64,000 nt of DNA from Methylobacterium nodulans ORS 2060 (GTDB lineage Bacteria; Pseudomonadota; Alphaproteobacteria; Rhizobiales; Beijerinckiaceae), in the NCBI RefSeq assembly GCF_000022085.1, contig NC_011894.1, positions 3,003,501-3,067,500 of the forward strand, in the 5' to 3' direction. The notes under the pieces were generated by a model. It worked only from the letters and a program-made list of their open reading frames with translations. It was not told where the DNA came from and made no database searches. The position numbers and the translations under genes are program-made. Shown here in pieces: positions 18,630-26,463 of the stretch (positions are counted from its first letter, which is position 1; each line of letters begins with the position of its first letter).

Positions 18630-19079
18630 ATGACCACGCCCGCCTACGACCCGAACAACATCTTCGCCAAGATCCTGCGCGGGGAGATTCCGTCGCACCA
18701 GGTCTACGAGGACGAGCACACGATCGCCTTCATGGACGTGATGCCCCAGACGGACGGGCATACGCTCGTGCTGCCCAAGGTCCCGAGCCGGGGCCTGCTC
18801 GATGCGGACCCGGCCGTGCTCGGCCCGCTCTTCACGGCAGTGCAGAAGGTCGCCGCGGCCGTGAAGACGGCCTTCTCGGCGGACGGGCTGGTAATCACGC
18901 AGTTCAACGAGCCGGCCGGCGGCCAGACGGTGTTCCACCTGCATGTCCACATCCTGCCCCGCTACGAAGGCGTGCCGCTGCGCCAGCACGCGCGCAGCAT
19001 GGCGGACGGTGCGGTGCTCGCCGCCCAGGCCGAGAAGATCCGGGCCGTGCTGAGACAGGCGTCCTCGGGCGCGGCCTGA
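18630..19079 (+). CDS. HIT family protein (histidine-triad nucleotide hydrolase)
   Basis: A 149-residue histidine-triad protein. The N terminus NIFAKILRGEIPSHQVYEDEHTIAFMD and the catalytic triad HLHVHILPR (about residues 100-108) are canonical for bacterial HinT-like proteins, which hydrolyse phosphoramidates of AMP. ATG 18630 follows GGAGG. It is probably cotranscribed with the upstream amidohydrolase; the next gene is convergent. Confidence 0.93.
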   Translation: MTTPAYDPNNIFAKILRGEIPSHQVYEDEHTIAFMDVMPQTDGHTLVLPKVPSRGLLDADPAVLGPLFTAVQKVAAAVKTAFSADGLVITQFNEPAGGQTVFHLHVHILPRYEGVPLRQHARSMADGAVLAAQAEKIRAVLRQASSGAA

Positions 19080-19126
19080 GGAGGTCACGGTCGCGGCGAG
19101 GGATGCGGCGGGCCTGCCCCTCGTCC

Positions 19127-19570
19127 TCAGCGCTTCTGGAACAGGGGCTGGGCCAGGGCTTCGGCGCGGGCCATCCACAAATCACGCTCGGCCTGCAGCT
19201 CGTCGGCCCGCTGGATCTCCGCCTCGACATGGCTGCGCAGGGCCCGCAACTCGTCGGCCACGATCGCCTGCAGCGCGTCGTAGCGGTCGGCTTCGGTCTT
19301 GAGGCGTGCCTTGAGCACCATGTTCTCGGCCATGAGGGCGGCGATGTCGTCCTCGGGCTCGCGGGCGGGTTCCGGGGTTGGCGGCGTCTGCACGATCCGG
19401 GGCTCCCAGGCCGGTGCCGCCTCCGGCGCATGCCGGGGCTCCGCCCGGGGGCGCGCCGCCCCGCCCGCAGCCTCCGCCCCGTCGATCCGCGACAGGGTCG
19501 CGAGCCAGTCCCGCAACGATCCGGCTTGGCGCGCCGTGCTGGTCGGGGTCTTGAAGGCGGGTTCGGACAC
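19127..19570 (-). CDS. Hypothetical coiled-coil protein
   Basis: A 147-residue protein of unknown function. The first half is Pro/Ala-rich and probably disordered. The second half (about residues 75-145) is charged and strongly helical with heptad-like spacing (ENMVLKARLKTEADRYDALQ and onward), suggesting a coiled coil. The frame is open to 19636, but GTG 19570 follows AGGAG at good spacing. No catalytic motif or membrane segment is seen. Confidence 0.7.
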   Translation of the reverse strand: MSEPAFKTPTSTARQAGSLRDWLATLSRIDGAEAAGGAARPRAEPRHAPEAAPAWEPRIVQTPPTPEPAREPEDDIAALMAENMVLKARLKTEADRYDALQAIVADELRALRSHVEAEIQRADELQAERDLWMARAEALAQPLFQKR

Positions 19571-19809
19571 GCCGGGTCTCCTGAACGATGGCTCGGATCG
19601 ATCAGAGCCGATCAAGGTTAACGGGAAGTAAACCAACCGCCGCCGGGGCTGGACCCGTGGCCCGGGACGCGCTACGAGCCCGCCATCACCTCATGACCCG
19701 TGGGATTGCGCGCGATGGTCGGGACCGCCTTCGGCGGTCGGGCCCGTAACGGGCATGCGCCCGAACTTCGAAGCCTCCTGCCCGCGCGTCGCCTCCTGGG
19801 ATCCTCTTC

Positions 19810-21447
19810 GTGGCTTTTCCTCCCGTTCCCGCCCCGCTCGCCCGTGCCCTCGACGCGCGGGGCTATGCCGATCCGACGCCGGTCCAGGCCGCCGTGCTCG
19901 AACCCGCCGTCGCAGGGCGCGACCTCCTGGTCTCGGCCCAGACCGGCTCCGGCAAGACCGTGGCATATGGCCTCGCCATGGCGGATACGCTGCTCGATGG
20001 CGGCGAGACGCTGCCCCCGCCCGGGGCTCCGCTCGCCCTCGTGATCGCGCCGACGCGCGAGCTAGCGCTTCAGGTCCATCGCGAGCTGTCCTGGCTCTAC
20101 GGAGCGGCCGGGGCGCGGGTGGCGGCCTGCGTCGGCGGCATGGATCCGCGCCGGGAGAGCCGCCTGCTCGGTGAGGGCGTGCACATCGTCGTCGGGACGC
20201 CGGGCCGCCTGCGCGACCACCTGGAGCGGCGCAATCTCGATCCGTCGCGGATGAGGGCGACCGTTCTCGACGAGGCCGACGAGATGCTGGATCTCGGCTT
20301 CCGCGAGGACCTGGAATTCATCCTGGGCGCGACGCCGGCCGAGCGGCGCACCCTGCTGTTCTCCGCGACGCTGCCGAAGGGCATCGTGGCGCTCGCCGAG
20401 CATTACCAGCGCGAGGCGCTGCGCATCGCGGTCGCGGGCGAGACCCGCGGGCATGCCGATATCGAGTACCGGGCGCTGCGCATCCTGCCACGCGAGACCG
20501 AGCTCGTGGTGGTCAACACCCTGCGGCTGGTCGAGGCGCGCACCGCCATCGTGTTCTGCAACACCCGGAACGCAGTGCGCCACCTGCAGGCGGTGCTCAC
20601 CGAGCGCGGCTTCACGGCGGTGGCGCTCTCGGGAGAGCTCGGCCAGGGCGAGCGCAACGCGGCGCTGCAGGCGCTGCGGGACGGCCGTGCCCGGGTCTGC
20701 GTGGCCACCGACGTGGCGGCGCGCGGCATCGACCTCCCGGGGCTCGGCCTCGTCATCCATGCCGAGCTGCCGCACGATGCCGAGGTGCTCCAGCACCGCT
20801 CGGGCCGCACCGGCCGCGCGGGCCAGAAGGGCATCAGCGTCCTCCTGGTCCCGCCCTCCCGGCGTCGCAAGGCCGAGGAGCTGATGGCCCGGGCGGGCGT
20901 GGTGCCGGTGTGGTCCGGTCCGCCGCCGGCCGACGAGATCCGCGCTCTCGACCAGGAGCGGCTGCTCGCCGATCCGCTCCTCACGGACGAAACGAGCGAG
21001 GAGGATCGGGCGATGGCGCAGGCGCTCCTCGCGCGCTGCTCGGCCGAGGATCTCGCGGCCGCTCTGGTGCGCGCCTATCGGGCCCGCCTGCCCGCGCCCG
21101 AGGAGGTGACCGATCCGGGTTTTCCGACCGGCCGTCCCGCCCCGGCGCGCCGCGATAAGCCGCGTGCGCCGCTCGGCCCGAGCGTCTGGTTCCGTCTCAA
21201 TGTCGGCCGGCGCGACAATGCCGACCCGCGGCGCCTGCTGCCGATGCTGTGCCGGCGTGGCGGCGTCACGCGCGACGAGGTGGGGGCGATCCGCATCTTC
21301 GAGCGGGAGACGAAGTTCGAGATCCGCGGTGGCGCCGCGGAGCGTTTCGCGGACAGCTTCGGACGCACCGGCTCCGCCGACCTGCAGATCGAGATGCTCG
21401 ACGCCGTCCCCGACCTTCCCCGCCGCCCCAGCCGGCGCCGGGGCTGA
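19810..21447 (+). CDS. DEAD-box RNA helicase, DbpA-like C-terminal domain
   Basis: A 545-residue ATP-dependent RNA helicase. Core motifs in order are QTGSGKT, PTRELALQ, GTPGRL, DEADEMLDLGF, SATLPKG, then FCNTRNAVRHL, VATDVAARGIDLP and HRSGRTGRAGQKG. The last about 75 residues (WFRLNVGRRDNADPRRLLPM and AIRIFERETKFEI) match the DbpA RNA-binding domain, which in E. coli recognises 23S rRNA helix 92. A role in ribosome assembly is likely. The start is a GTG. It lies directly upstream of tRNA-Phe. Confidence 0.94.
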   Translation: MAFPPVPAPLARALDARGYADPTPVQAAVLEPAVAGRDLLVSAQTGSGKTVAYGLAMADTLLDGGETLPPPGAPLALVIAPTRELALQVHRELSWLYGAAGARVAACVGGMDPRRESRLLGEGVHIVVGTPGRLRDHLERRNLDPSRMRATVLDEADEMLDLGFREDLEFILGATPAERRTLLFSATLPKGIVALAEHYQREALRIAVAGETRGHADIEYRALRILPRETELVVVNTLRLVEARTAIVFCNTRNAVRHLQAVLTERGFTAVALSGELGQGERNAALQALRDGRARVCVATDVAARGIDLPGLGLVIHAELPHDAEVLQHRSGRTGRAGQKGISVLLVPPSRRRKAEELMARAGVVPVWSGPPPADEIRALDQERLLADPLLTDETSEEDRAMAQALLARCSAEDLAAALVRAYRARLPAPEEVTDPGFPTGRPAPARRDKPRAPLGPSVWFRLNVGRRDNADPRRLLPMLCRRGGVTRDEVGAIRIFERETKFEIRGGAAERFADSFGRTGSADLQIEMLDAVPDLPRRPSRRRG

Positions 21448-21456
21448 GGCCCCTTG

Positions 21457-21482
21457 CTTCGACGGCTCCAAAACCGTCGAAG
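21457..21482 (+). terminator. Hairpin after the helicase gene
   Basis: A perfect 9-bp stem (21457-21465 with 21474-21482) and an 8-base loop lie 10 bases past the helicase stop. There is no U-run, so this is a possible rather than a proven intrinsic terminator. Confidence 0.5.
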
Positions 21483-21560
21483 AACCTGCACGAGACGGCT
21501 GGACAGCCGGCCGCTCGCTGACTATACCCCCGCCATCGCCGCTGCAGCGCAGCCCGGCGA

Positions 21561-21636
21561 GCCCAGGTAGCTCAGTTGGTAGAGCATGCGACTGAAAATC
21601 GCAGTGTCGGTGGTTCGATTCCGCCCCTGGGCACCA
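21561..21636 (+). tRNA. tRNA-Phe (GAA anticodon)
   Basis: A 76-base cloverleaf. The acceptor stem GCCCAGG pairs with CCTGGGC, followed by discriminator A and encoded CCA. The D arm is CTCAGTTGGTAGAGC. The anticodon stem TGCGA/TCGCA encloses loop CTGAAAA with anticodon GAA at 21594-21596. The T arm contains GGTTCGATTCC. The gene is complete and is used as the attachment site of the island to its right. Confidence 0.97.
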
Positions 21637-21638
21637 CT
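21592..21638 (+). repeat. attL: left copy of the island attachment repeat
   Basis: A 47-base stretch from the anticodon loop of tRNA-Phe to two bases past CCA is repeated exactly and in the same orientation at 52197-52243. Tyrosine integrases commonly use tRNA anticodon or T-loop to 3'-end segments as their crossover site. The intact tRNA is kept on this side, next to the integrase. Confidence 0.93.
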
Positions 21639-21706
21639 CTTATTACCGAACATCCCGAGCAAGTTAGAGCTGGTGCCTCACCTGCTGCGTGATGGCACTT
21701 AGCGGC

Positions 21707-21728
21707 CGGTTAGACAGCAGGTTAGACA
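21707..21728 (+). promoter_or_regulatory. Candidate integrase arm-binding sites, left end
   Basis: Two adjacent copies of GGTTAGACA, as CGGTTAGACAGC (21707-21718) and AGGTTAGACA (21719-21728), lie about 70-90 bases inside the attL core. The second runs into the integrase stop codon. Exactly matching copies occur just inside attR. Repeated short sites flanking the core are expected for the arm-binding domain of lambda-type integrases. Confidence 0.55.
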
Positions 21729-22777
21729 CTTCCGTCCCCGTCTATGCCCTTCCGGCCGAGCAGGTCCATCCGCTCCATGGCCTCCTTCGTCGCGGCCTCC
21801 TTCTTGACCCGCTCGCTGTAGAGCTGGGCCATCGTGAGGGTCTTCTGACCGAGCACGCGCCGGATCGTGTCGAGGTCGCAGCCGGCGTCCGCGAGATGGC
21901 CGCCGAGCGTATGGCGCAGTCCGTGGATGGTCAGGCCGGGCCGCACCCTCCCCTCTGCCTCCAGCTTGTCCTTGAACTTGTCCCAGACCGAATTGAAGCC
22001 GGTCTCGGTCCAGGGCGTGCCGCGCGACGTGGCTGCGATCGTCGGCGCGGCGTGCGGCGGCGCGCCCGCCAGGATCTCGGCGAGTTCCGGGTGGATGCGG
22101 ATGAAGATCTCCTCCCCGGTCTTCGAGGTCGCGATGGCGCCGCCGCGGATCGCATCCTTGCGCAGGGTGAGCGCGTCGCGCTTGCGCACGCCGGTGAACA
22201 TGGCAAGCGCGAGCGGCACCTTGAGGTGAGACGGTGCTTCCGCGAGCACTGCCTTGCGCTCCTCCAGCGACCAGGGCCGATTCGCCTTCGGCTTGGTTTT
22301 GTCGCGCTTGGCCCGCTTCACCACGAAGGCGGGGTTCTGCGTCACGTATTTCCGCTCGATCGCAAAGCCGAAGAGCACCGACAGAACGGAGAGCATGTAG
22401 TTCGCCGTGCGCCAGCCGCGCTTCATCGCGACCTTGTCGCGGATCACGGACAGCCCGGCCGAATCGATGCTCTGGATCGGCACGTCGTGGAGCGGCTTGG
22501 CGATCTCGAAGTAGCGTTCGTAGCCCGCGCGCGTCGCCATCGCGAGGTCGGCGAAGGCCGGCGTTGTCTTGTACTCGTCCATCACGCCTCTGAGCGTGCC
22601 GTTGCGCGGCGGCTCCTTTTTCGAGACGAGGCCATTGAGCTCGGCTACCTCGGCCGCGAACTCGGCCGTCCCATAGGGCGCCTTGATCGGCTTGCCGGTG
22701 GCGCGATGGTAGTTCCGCCACTTGCCGTGCCGATCCCTGTAGCGCTTCACGCCCGAGATCGGAGTTTTCGTGATCAC
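21722..22777 (-). CDS. int: Tyrosine recombinase/phage integrase
   Basis: A 351-residue site-specific recombinase. The N terminus (PISGVKRYRDRHGKWRNYHR) resembles an arm-binding domain. The catalytic domain shows Arg in MFTGVRKRDALTLRKD, the H-x-x-R box HGLRHTLGGHLADAG and the nucleophile Tyr in LTMAQLYSE near the C terminus. It is transcribed towards tRNA-Phe and ends 84 bases from the attL core, the classical arrangement. It should catalyse integration and excision of the 30.6-kb island. Confidence 0.95.
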   Translation of the reverse strand: MITKTPISGVKRYRDRHGKWRNYHRATGKPIKAPYGTAEFAAEVAELNGLVSKKEPPRNGTLRGVMDEYKTTPAFADLAMATRAGYERYFEIAKPLHDVPIQSIDSAGLSVIRDKVAMKRGWRTANYMLSVLSVLFGFAIERKYVTQNPAFVVKRAKRDKTKPKANRPWSLEERKAVLAEAPSHLKVPLALAMFTGVRKRDALTLRKDAIRGGAIATSKTGEEIFIRIHPELAEILAGAPPHAAPTIAATSRGTPWTETGFNSVWDKFKDKLEAEGRVRPGLTIHGLRHTLGGHLADAGCDLDTIRRVLGQKTLTMAQLYSERVKKEAATKEAMERMDLLGRKGIDGDGSV

Positions 22778-22780
22778 TGA

Positions 22781-23011
22781 TCAGAACTCCGCGATCGCCT
22801 CGGCCATGGTCTTGGGTCCAGCCTTCGCCGGGCGCTTCCGGGTCTCAATCCAATTGTCGAGGTCGACCCGGTCGTAGCGCTCCAGGCGCTTGTTGCCGAA
22901 GGCCATCGGGCGCACCGACACCTCCCGCTCGAAGACGGCGACGGAGAAGCCGCAGTAGGCGGCAGCCTCCGCCTTCGACATCAGCCGAGGGATGACTTGA
23001 GCCCGGCTCAC
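22781..23011 (-). CDS. Excisionase/AlpA-like DNA-binding protein
   Basis: A 76-residue protein with a MerR-like helix-turn-helix: RLMSKAEAAAYCGFSVAVFEREV, then GNKRLERYDRVDLDNWIE. This pattern matches small excisionase or AlpA-type proteins beside integrases. It starts at GTG 23011, overlapping the stop of the upstream small gene, and ends 3 bases before the integrase start. It probably acts as the recombination directionality factor or regulates int. Confidence 0.82.
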   Translation of the reverse strand: MSRAQVIPRLMSKAEAAAYCGFSVAVFEREVSVRPMAFGNKRLERYDRVDLDNWIETRKRPAKAGPKTMAEAIAEF

Positions 23012-23175
23012 GCGCTTCCTCCCTCCCCTGTGTCATGCCCAAGACTCGCCAGCGCGAGCCCGATCAGGCCGATGCCACAGCCCAGCCAGTGCACGGCCCG
23101 CCAGCCGTAGCGCGTGAAGGCGAACAGGACTGCGAGCGCGATTAGGCCGAGCAGGATGGTGTCGAAGGTGCTCAC
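23008..23175 (-). CDS. Small membrane protein (55 aa), hypothetical
   Basis: A short gene with GTG start 23175. The product has a hydrophobic N-terminal segment (TILLGLIALAVLFAF) and a second one (GCGIGLIGLALASLG), so two membrane helices are likely. Its start overlaps the stop of the upstream gene and its stop overlaps the start of the excisionase-like gene, which supports real coupled translation. Function unknown. Confidence 0.6.
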   Translation of the reverse strand: MSTFDTILLGLIALAVLFAFTRYGWRAVHWLGCGIGLIGLALASLGHDTGEGGSA

Positions 23176-23618
23176 CGGCCGCCCTCCTGAACAGATGCAG
23201 CGCCATAGACCTCGGCTGCTCGGCGCAGATCCTGCATGGTGATGCTGCGGCGCAGGCCGTCCACGATGACTTCGCCGATCTCGCCTTCGAAGCCGTCGAC
23301 CAGCGCGTAGCGGCCGTACTCCACGAAGGGCTTTAGCGCCTCACGCAGTCGGACGATCTCGTCCACGCGATCGCCCAGATCGCACAGCACCTCCTGGTGC
23401 TCCGTTCTGAGCGCGGCGAAAGCCGCCTCCGTCGCCGCGACGAGCTTCTTGTGCTCGGCGACGGCCAGTTGGCCTGGCCGGGCGGCCTCCGCCACCCGCT
23501 GCCACACCGCCCGGCCCTCTGGCCCGAGGTCCTCCCACGCGGGCGCGGCACCGCGCGGCCCGAGCGTCATGTCGGCAAAGCGCGCCTCGTAGGCGGCGCG
23601 GGCGGGATCAACCGACAT
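23172..23618 (-). CDS. Hypothetical phage-type protein (148 aa)
   Basis: A 148-residue soluble, mostly helical protein. The centre (residues 58-95) is charged and coiled-coil-like (VAEHKKLVAATEAAFAALRT, VDEIVRLREALKPFVEYG). Such small early-operon proteins are common in alphaproteobacterial prophages. It overlaps the LAGLIDADG-type gene upstream by 11 bases. No function can be assigned. Confidence 0.7.
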   Translation of the reverse strand: MSVDPARAAYEARFADMTLGPRGAAPAWEDLGPEGRAVWQRVAEAARPGQLAVAEHKKLVAATEAAFAALRTEHQEVLCDLGDRVDEIVRLREALKPFVEYGRYALVDGFEGEIGEVIVDGLRRSITMQDLRRAAEVYGAASVQEGGR

Positions 23619-24180
23619 GGCGCACCTCCGGCATCTGATCCCAGGTGCGGCCGTCGAGGAGGCGGCCGGCGGCCTTCTTGCCGACGCGGTTCCGCGACTG
23701 ATTCAGTTCGATCGCCTCCGCGCGTAGCACCTCGCGGTATGCAACTGGGTCGTAATCTGGACTGAACCACGGGAACGGGTCCTCACACCGCCCGAACTCC
23801 AGATGCTCCCAGAGTTCGAGGGCGAGCATCGCCTGATCGATCTTCAAAAGCAGATACGGGAAGATCGCCTGAATGACCGTCGCCGCGCCCGCACCCGTTC
23901 TGCACCACTGGAATTGCGGGCGATGGCTCGGATCCTTCGGCACATACCGGTTGATCGCGCCGCCCCAGATCGATGCGGCGAGCCGATGTGGCTCTGGACG
24001 AGTCCCGGCGATGCCAACCTGCGGCGAGTGGTAGAGCCGACCAGCGCGGCACGATCGGGTGATGGTGATGTAGCCGTCCCCGTCGATCATACCGGCGAGG
24101 TAAGCGAGCGTTGTTGGCTCGGCGCCCTCCGGCTTGGTGCCGGGCATGGCGAGCCATTCGATGGTGGAGCCGTCAGCCAC
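23608..24180 (-). CDS. LAGLIDADG-type protein (homing-endonuclease-like)
   Basis: A 190-residue protein with a clear LAGLIDADG-like motif, LAYLAGMIDGDGYITI, near residue 30; the acidic residue that would bind metal is present. Only one such motif is seen, so a functional enzyme would have to dimerise. GTG 24180 is preferred because it follows a G-rich stretch and lies just after the upstream stop; ATG 24147 is an alternative. It is free-standing in the phage-like operon, with no intron or intein around it. Confidence 0.72.
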   Translation of the reverse strand: MADGSTIEWLAMPGTKPEGAEPTTLAYLAGMIDGDGYITITRSCRAGRLYHSPQVGIAGTRPEPHRLAASIWGGAINRYVPKDPSHRPQFQWCRTGAGAATVIQAIFPYLLLKIDQAMLALELWEHLEFGRCEDPFPWFSPDYDPVAYREVLRAEAIELNQSRNRVGKKAAGRLLDGRTWDQMPEVRHVG

Positions 24181-24182
24181 GA

Positions 24183-24335
24183 TCACACCCCCACCGTTGC
24201 CCCGCCGCGCCAGGCAGCGAGGTCGAGCCAATCGGCCATCACCGCCGCCGGCATCCGCCAGACAGTTGCGATCAGCAGCTCGACGGCCGCGGCAGCGATG
24301 CTGATGAGGTCAAGGAGGGAGAGGTGGTCAGGCAT
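24183..24335 (-). CDS. Small hypothetical protein (50 aa)
   Basis: A short open frame starting at ATG 24335, which overlaps the upstream gene's stop by eight bases, and ending two bases before the next gene's GTG. The product begins MPDHLSLLDLISIAAAAVEL and is mildly hydrophobic. The tight packing in a chain of overlapping genes is the main evidence that it is real. Confidence 0.5.
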   Translation of the reverse strand: MPDHLSLLDLISIAAAAVELLIATVWRMPAAVMADWLDLAAWRGGATVGV

Positions 24336-24762
24336 GCTCCGCCTCCCCGATCTCCACAAACCGACCCTGACCGTCCGGCCCGATCTCGAACCGGAACCGG
24401 TGGTCGCTCCACGCCATGCCGTCGACGGTGTAGGTGCCAGCGTCCTCGCACTCTCGGATGTACTCGGCCATCATCGCGAGGCTGTCGCAGACGGTGTCGC
24501 TGTCGCCATTCATCCAGAAGTGGGTGGCGCCACCCGGCGCTTCGCTCGGTCTGTAGCCGCCATCCTCATCGACGGTCAGATCAAAGCTCGGCGTGGTCAG
24601 GCAGGCTTCGAAGAGCACCACGTCGCCGGGCTTGATGACCTTCGCGCGCCACATCTCCAGATCCTCGCCCGGATCCTTGATGCCGACCGCCCACACGCCG
24701 TCATCAAGCCGGCACAGCCACTCGTCGGGCGAACGCCGGCCATCCGGATTGATCTCGTCCAT
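24328..24762 (-). CDS. Hypothetical protein (144 aa), phage early region
   Basis: A soluble acidic protein with no recognised motif. It contains WLCRLDDGVWAVGIKDPG, PGDVVLFEACLTTP and a C-terminal HRFRFEIGPDGQGRFVEIGEAE. ATG 24762 is used; in-frame GTG codons up to 24780 are alternatives. It is the first clear gene of the leftward operon that ends with the integrase. Confidence 0.6.
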   Translation of the reverse strand: MDEINPDGRRSPDEWLCRLDDGVWAVGIKDPGEDLEMWRAKVIKPGDVVLFEACLTTPSFDLTVDEDGGYRPSEAPGGATHFWMNGDSDTVCDSLAMMAEYIRECEDAGTYTVDGMAWSDHRFRFEIGPDGQGRFVEIGEAEHA

Positions 24763-24984
24763 GGGTCGGACGGCCACCACAGGCGGTTGTCAGTCTCAGT
24801 CATGGGCGGTGTCCTTCTGCGGATGAGGGATCGGGACGCCCTGAGGGCGGGGTGAGGCGGGAGAGGCCGCTAAGTGCTTCCGCCGACGTTTCTTCTCCGG
24901 GTAAGGCTACGTTAATCAAAACCCCTGATTGCGTGGCACGGCCTGCAACCGGAAACGTTGTCGGTGTGGCTACATCCCGGGGGG

Positions 24985-25350
24985 ATGACCATGATGGGTC
25001 GCGACGACGAAGCCTCATGCGCAATTCTGATCATGAACGGTGTTACGTTCTTCGGTCGGGTTACTGCCTCTGAGAAGAATATTCCACTCATACACTCAGA
25101 AGGAGAGCCGCAGAGAAAATTCGAACATTTCTTTATCAGCTTTGATGGAGCCTGCGCGCCTGCAGATCTGTGGTTGGCTGTAGATGAAGAACAGATTACG
25201 CGCAGCACATCAACCGAAGCAAACACGCTGCGACTGATGAAACGCCGAGCATCTTTCGGCAGCCGCTTGAGAAAAGCGTGGTCACTGACCTTGATGTGGG
25301 TGAGAAATGGGGCCGACATCGCCACCTCACACCAGCAGCGATTGGATTGA
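24985..25350 (+). CDS. Hypothetical protein (about 121 aa)
   Basis: An open frame with lower GC than the surrounding region. The product contains CAILIMNGVTFFGRVTASEK and LWLAVDEEQITRSTS, which look like real protein sequence, and a basic C terminus. ATG codons at 24985, 24991 and 24994 follow GGGGGG. A longer minus-strand frame overlaps the same bases but has a less plausible composition. Function unknown. Confidence 0.42.
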   Translation: MTMMGRDDEASCAILIMNGVTFFGRVTASEKNIPLIHSEGEPQRKFEHFFISFDGACAPADLWLAVDEEQITRSTSTEANTLRLMKRRASFGSRLRKAWSLTLMWVRNGADIATSHQQRLD

Positions 25351-25528
25351 GCCGTCCGGAAAGACGGCATCGAGCGGCACGTCGCCGGTCGGCTTGCGCC
25401 CTCTGCGAACAGGTCCGTGAAGCGGGCGGAGGTCATGCCGCCGCCTCCGCACGCAGTCTGTATGAAGGCATCAGTTCGTTGTTGGCGCATCGGTTGGGCC
25501 GCTGCACATAAAGCGCGGGAGGGATGTC

Positions 25529-26383
25529 ATGGAGCGCAGCTGGGAACCGTGGTTTGTGCTTTTCCTGTTTTCCATTCTGATCGTCTTCACTTGGTCTGCG
25601 ATTGAGCCTGCGGTCTGTCCTGTCCCCGCATTGTTTTTGAACGCCGATCAGATCAAAGATAAGATCAGCCCGCCATGTATCGAGTATTGGCTTAATCGAT
25701 ACCAGACCCTCATCGGTGCGGTCGTCGCACTTATCGCAGCATTTATCGCTTGGCACGGTGTTTCCAGCCAAATTGTTGAGCTTAAGGCTCAGACCCGCGC
25801 CGCTACAGTGCAGATGTCTGCCAATCAGGCGTCTATAATGACAGAGATTGTCGAGTCCATGAATAGGATTAGCGCCGTCATCGATGAAATCGAACATATA
25901 GAAGAATTTTCCAGACAAGCTATGGTTAGGGCAGCGCACAGTGCGCACATGTCCGCAGATCCAAACCAAGCGATGGCTGACATTGGATCGGGTGCAATTA
26001 CCCATCGTACAGCTGATAGCATGAGAAAGTCTATCGCAGATCTTGGCGTTGCTCATGACAGAATAGGCAAAGCGATTGAGATGCTTGCCGCCGAAAGATC
26101 GCGCCTGCACCAGATCGAAATTGATAGGCTCCTGGACGATCTGTCTGGAGATTGCATCCGAACCCGTGCACATTTGCACAATATGCGCACCGCGTTGGAG
26201 AATTACCTTGGAGTAATCACCGAGAATCCCGGCGAAGAGTTCTACATAACAGCAAGGCGAAGAGTTGTTCAAAGCCGGCATAATGTCACTATAGATACAA
26301 AAAGCATCAAAACCATCATTATGATGAACAAAGAGCAGTTTTTTCGTAGGAGATCGCAAGCTATTGATGCGATGTTTAGGTAG
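25529..26383 (+). CDS. Membrane-anchored coiled-coil protein, hypothetical
   Basis: A 284-residue protein in AT-richer DNA than its neighbours. Two N-terminal membrane helices (WFVLFLFSILIVFTWSAIE and LIGAVVALIAAFIAWHGV) precede a long helical region starting SQIVELKAQTRAATVQMSANQ that runs nearly to residue 215, probably a cytoplasmic coiled coil. No catalytic motif is visible. The divergent composition points to recent acquisition. Isolated membrane plus coiled-coil proteins in prophages sometimes act in superinfection exclusion, but that is speculation here. Confidence 0.72.
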   Translation: MERSWEPWFVLFLFSILIVFTWSAIEPAVCPVPALFLNADQIKDKISPPCIEYWLNRYQTLIGAVVALIAAFIAWHGVSSQIVELKAQTRAATVQMSANQASIMTEIVESMNRISAVIDEIEHIEEFSRQAMVRAAHSAHMSADPNQAMADIGSGAITHRTADSMRKSIADLGVAHDRIGKAIEMLAAERSRLHQIEIDRLLDDLSGDCIRTRAHLHNMRTALENYLGVITENPGEEFYITARRRVVQSRHNVTIDTKSIKTIIMMNKEQFFRRRSQAIDAMFR

Positions 26384-26463
26384 AATATTGATTGTCGAAT
26401 ACACTTCACATGTATTGAGGGGTGCCTTGTGTTTGATCAGCGCGCCGATCACGAAGGGGCGGG

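Noticed and set aside
23608..24180. An intron or intein associated with the LAGLIDADG protein
   Set aside because: The flanking genes are complete and overlap normally; no interrupted host gene or splice motif was found.
24912..25490. A 192-codon minus-strand frame overlapping 24985-25350
   Set aside because: Its residues are Cys/Ser/Arg-rich without domain-like patterns and it has no ribosome binding site; the plus-strand frame looks more protein-like, though neither is certain.
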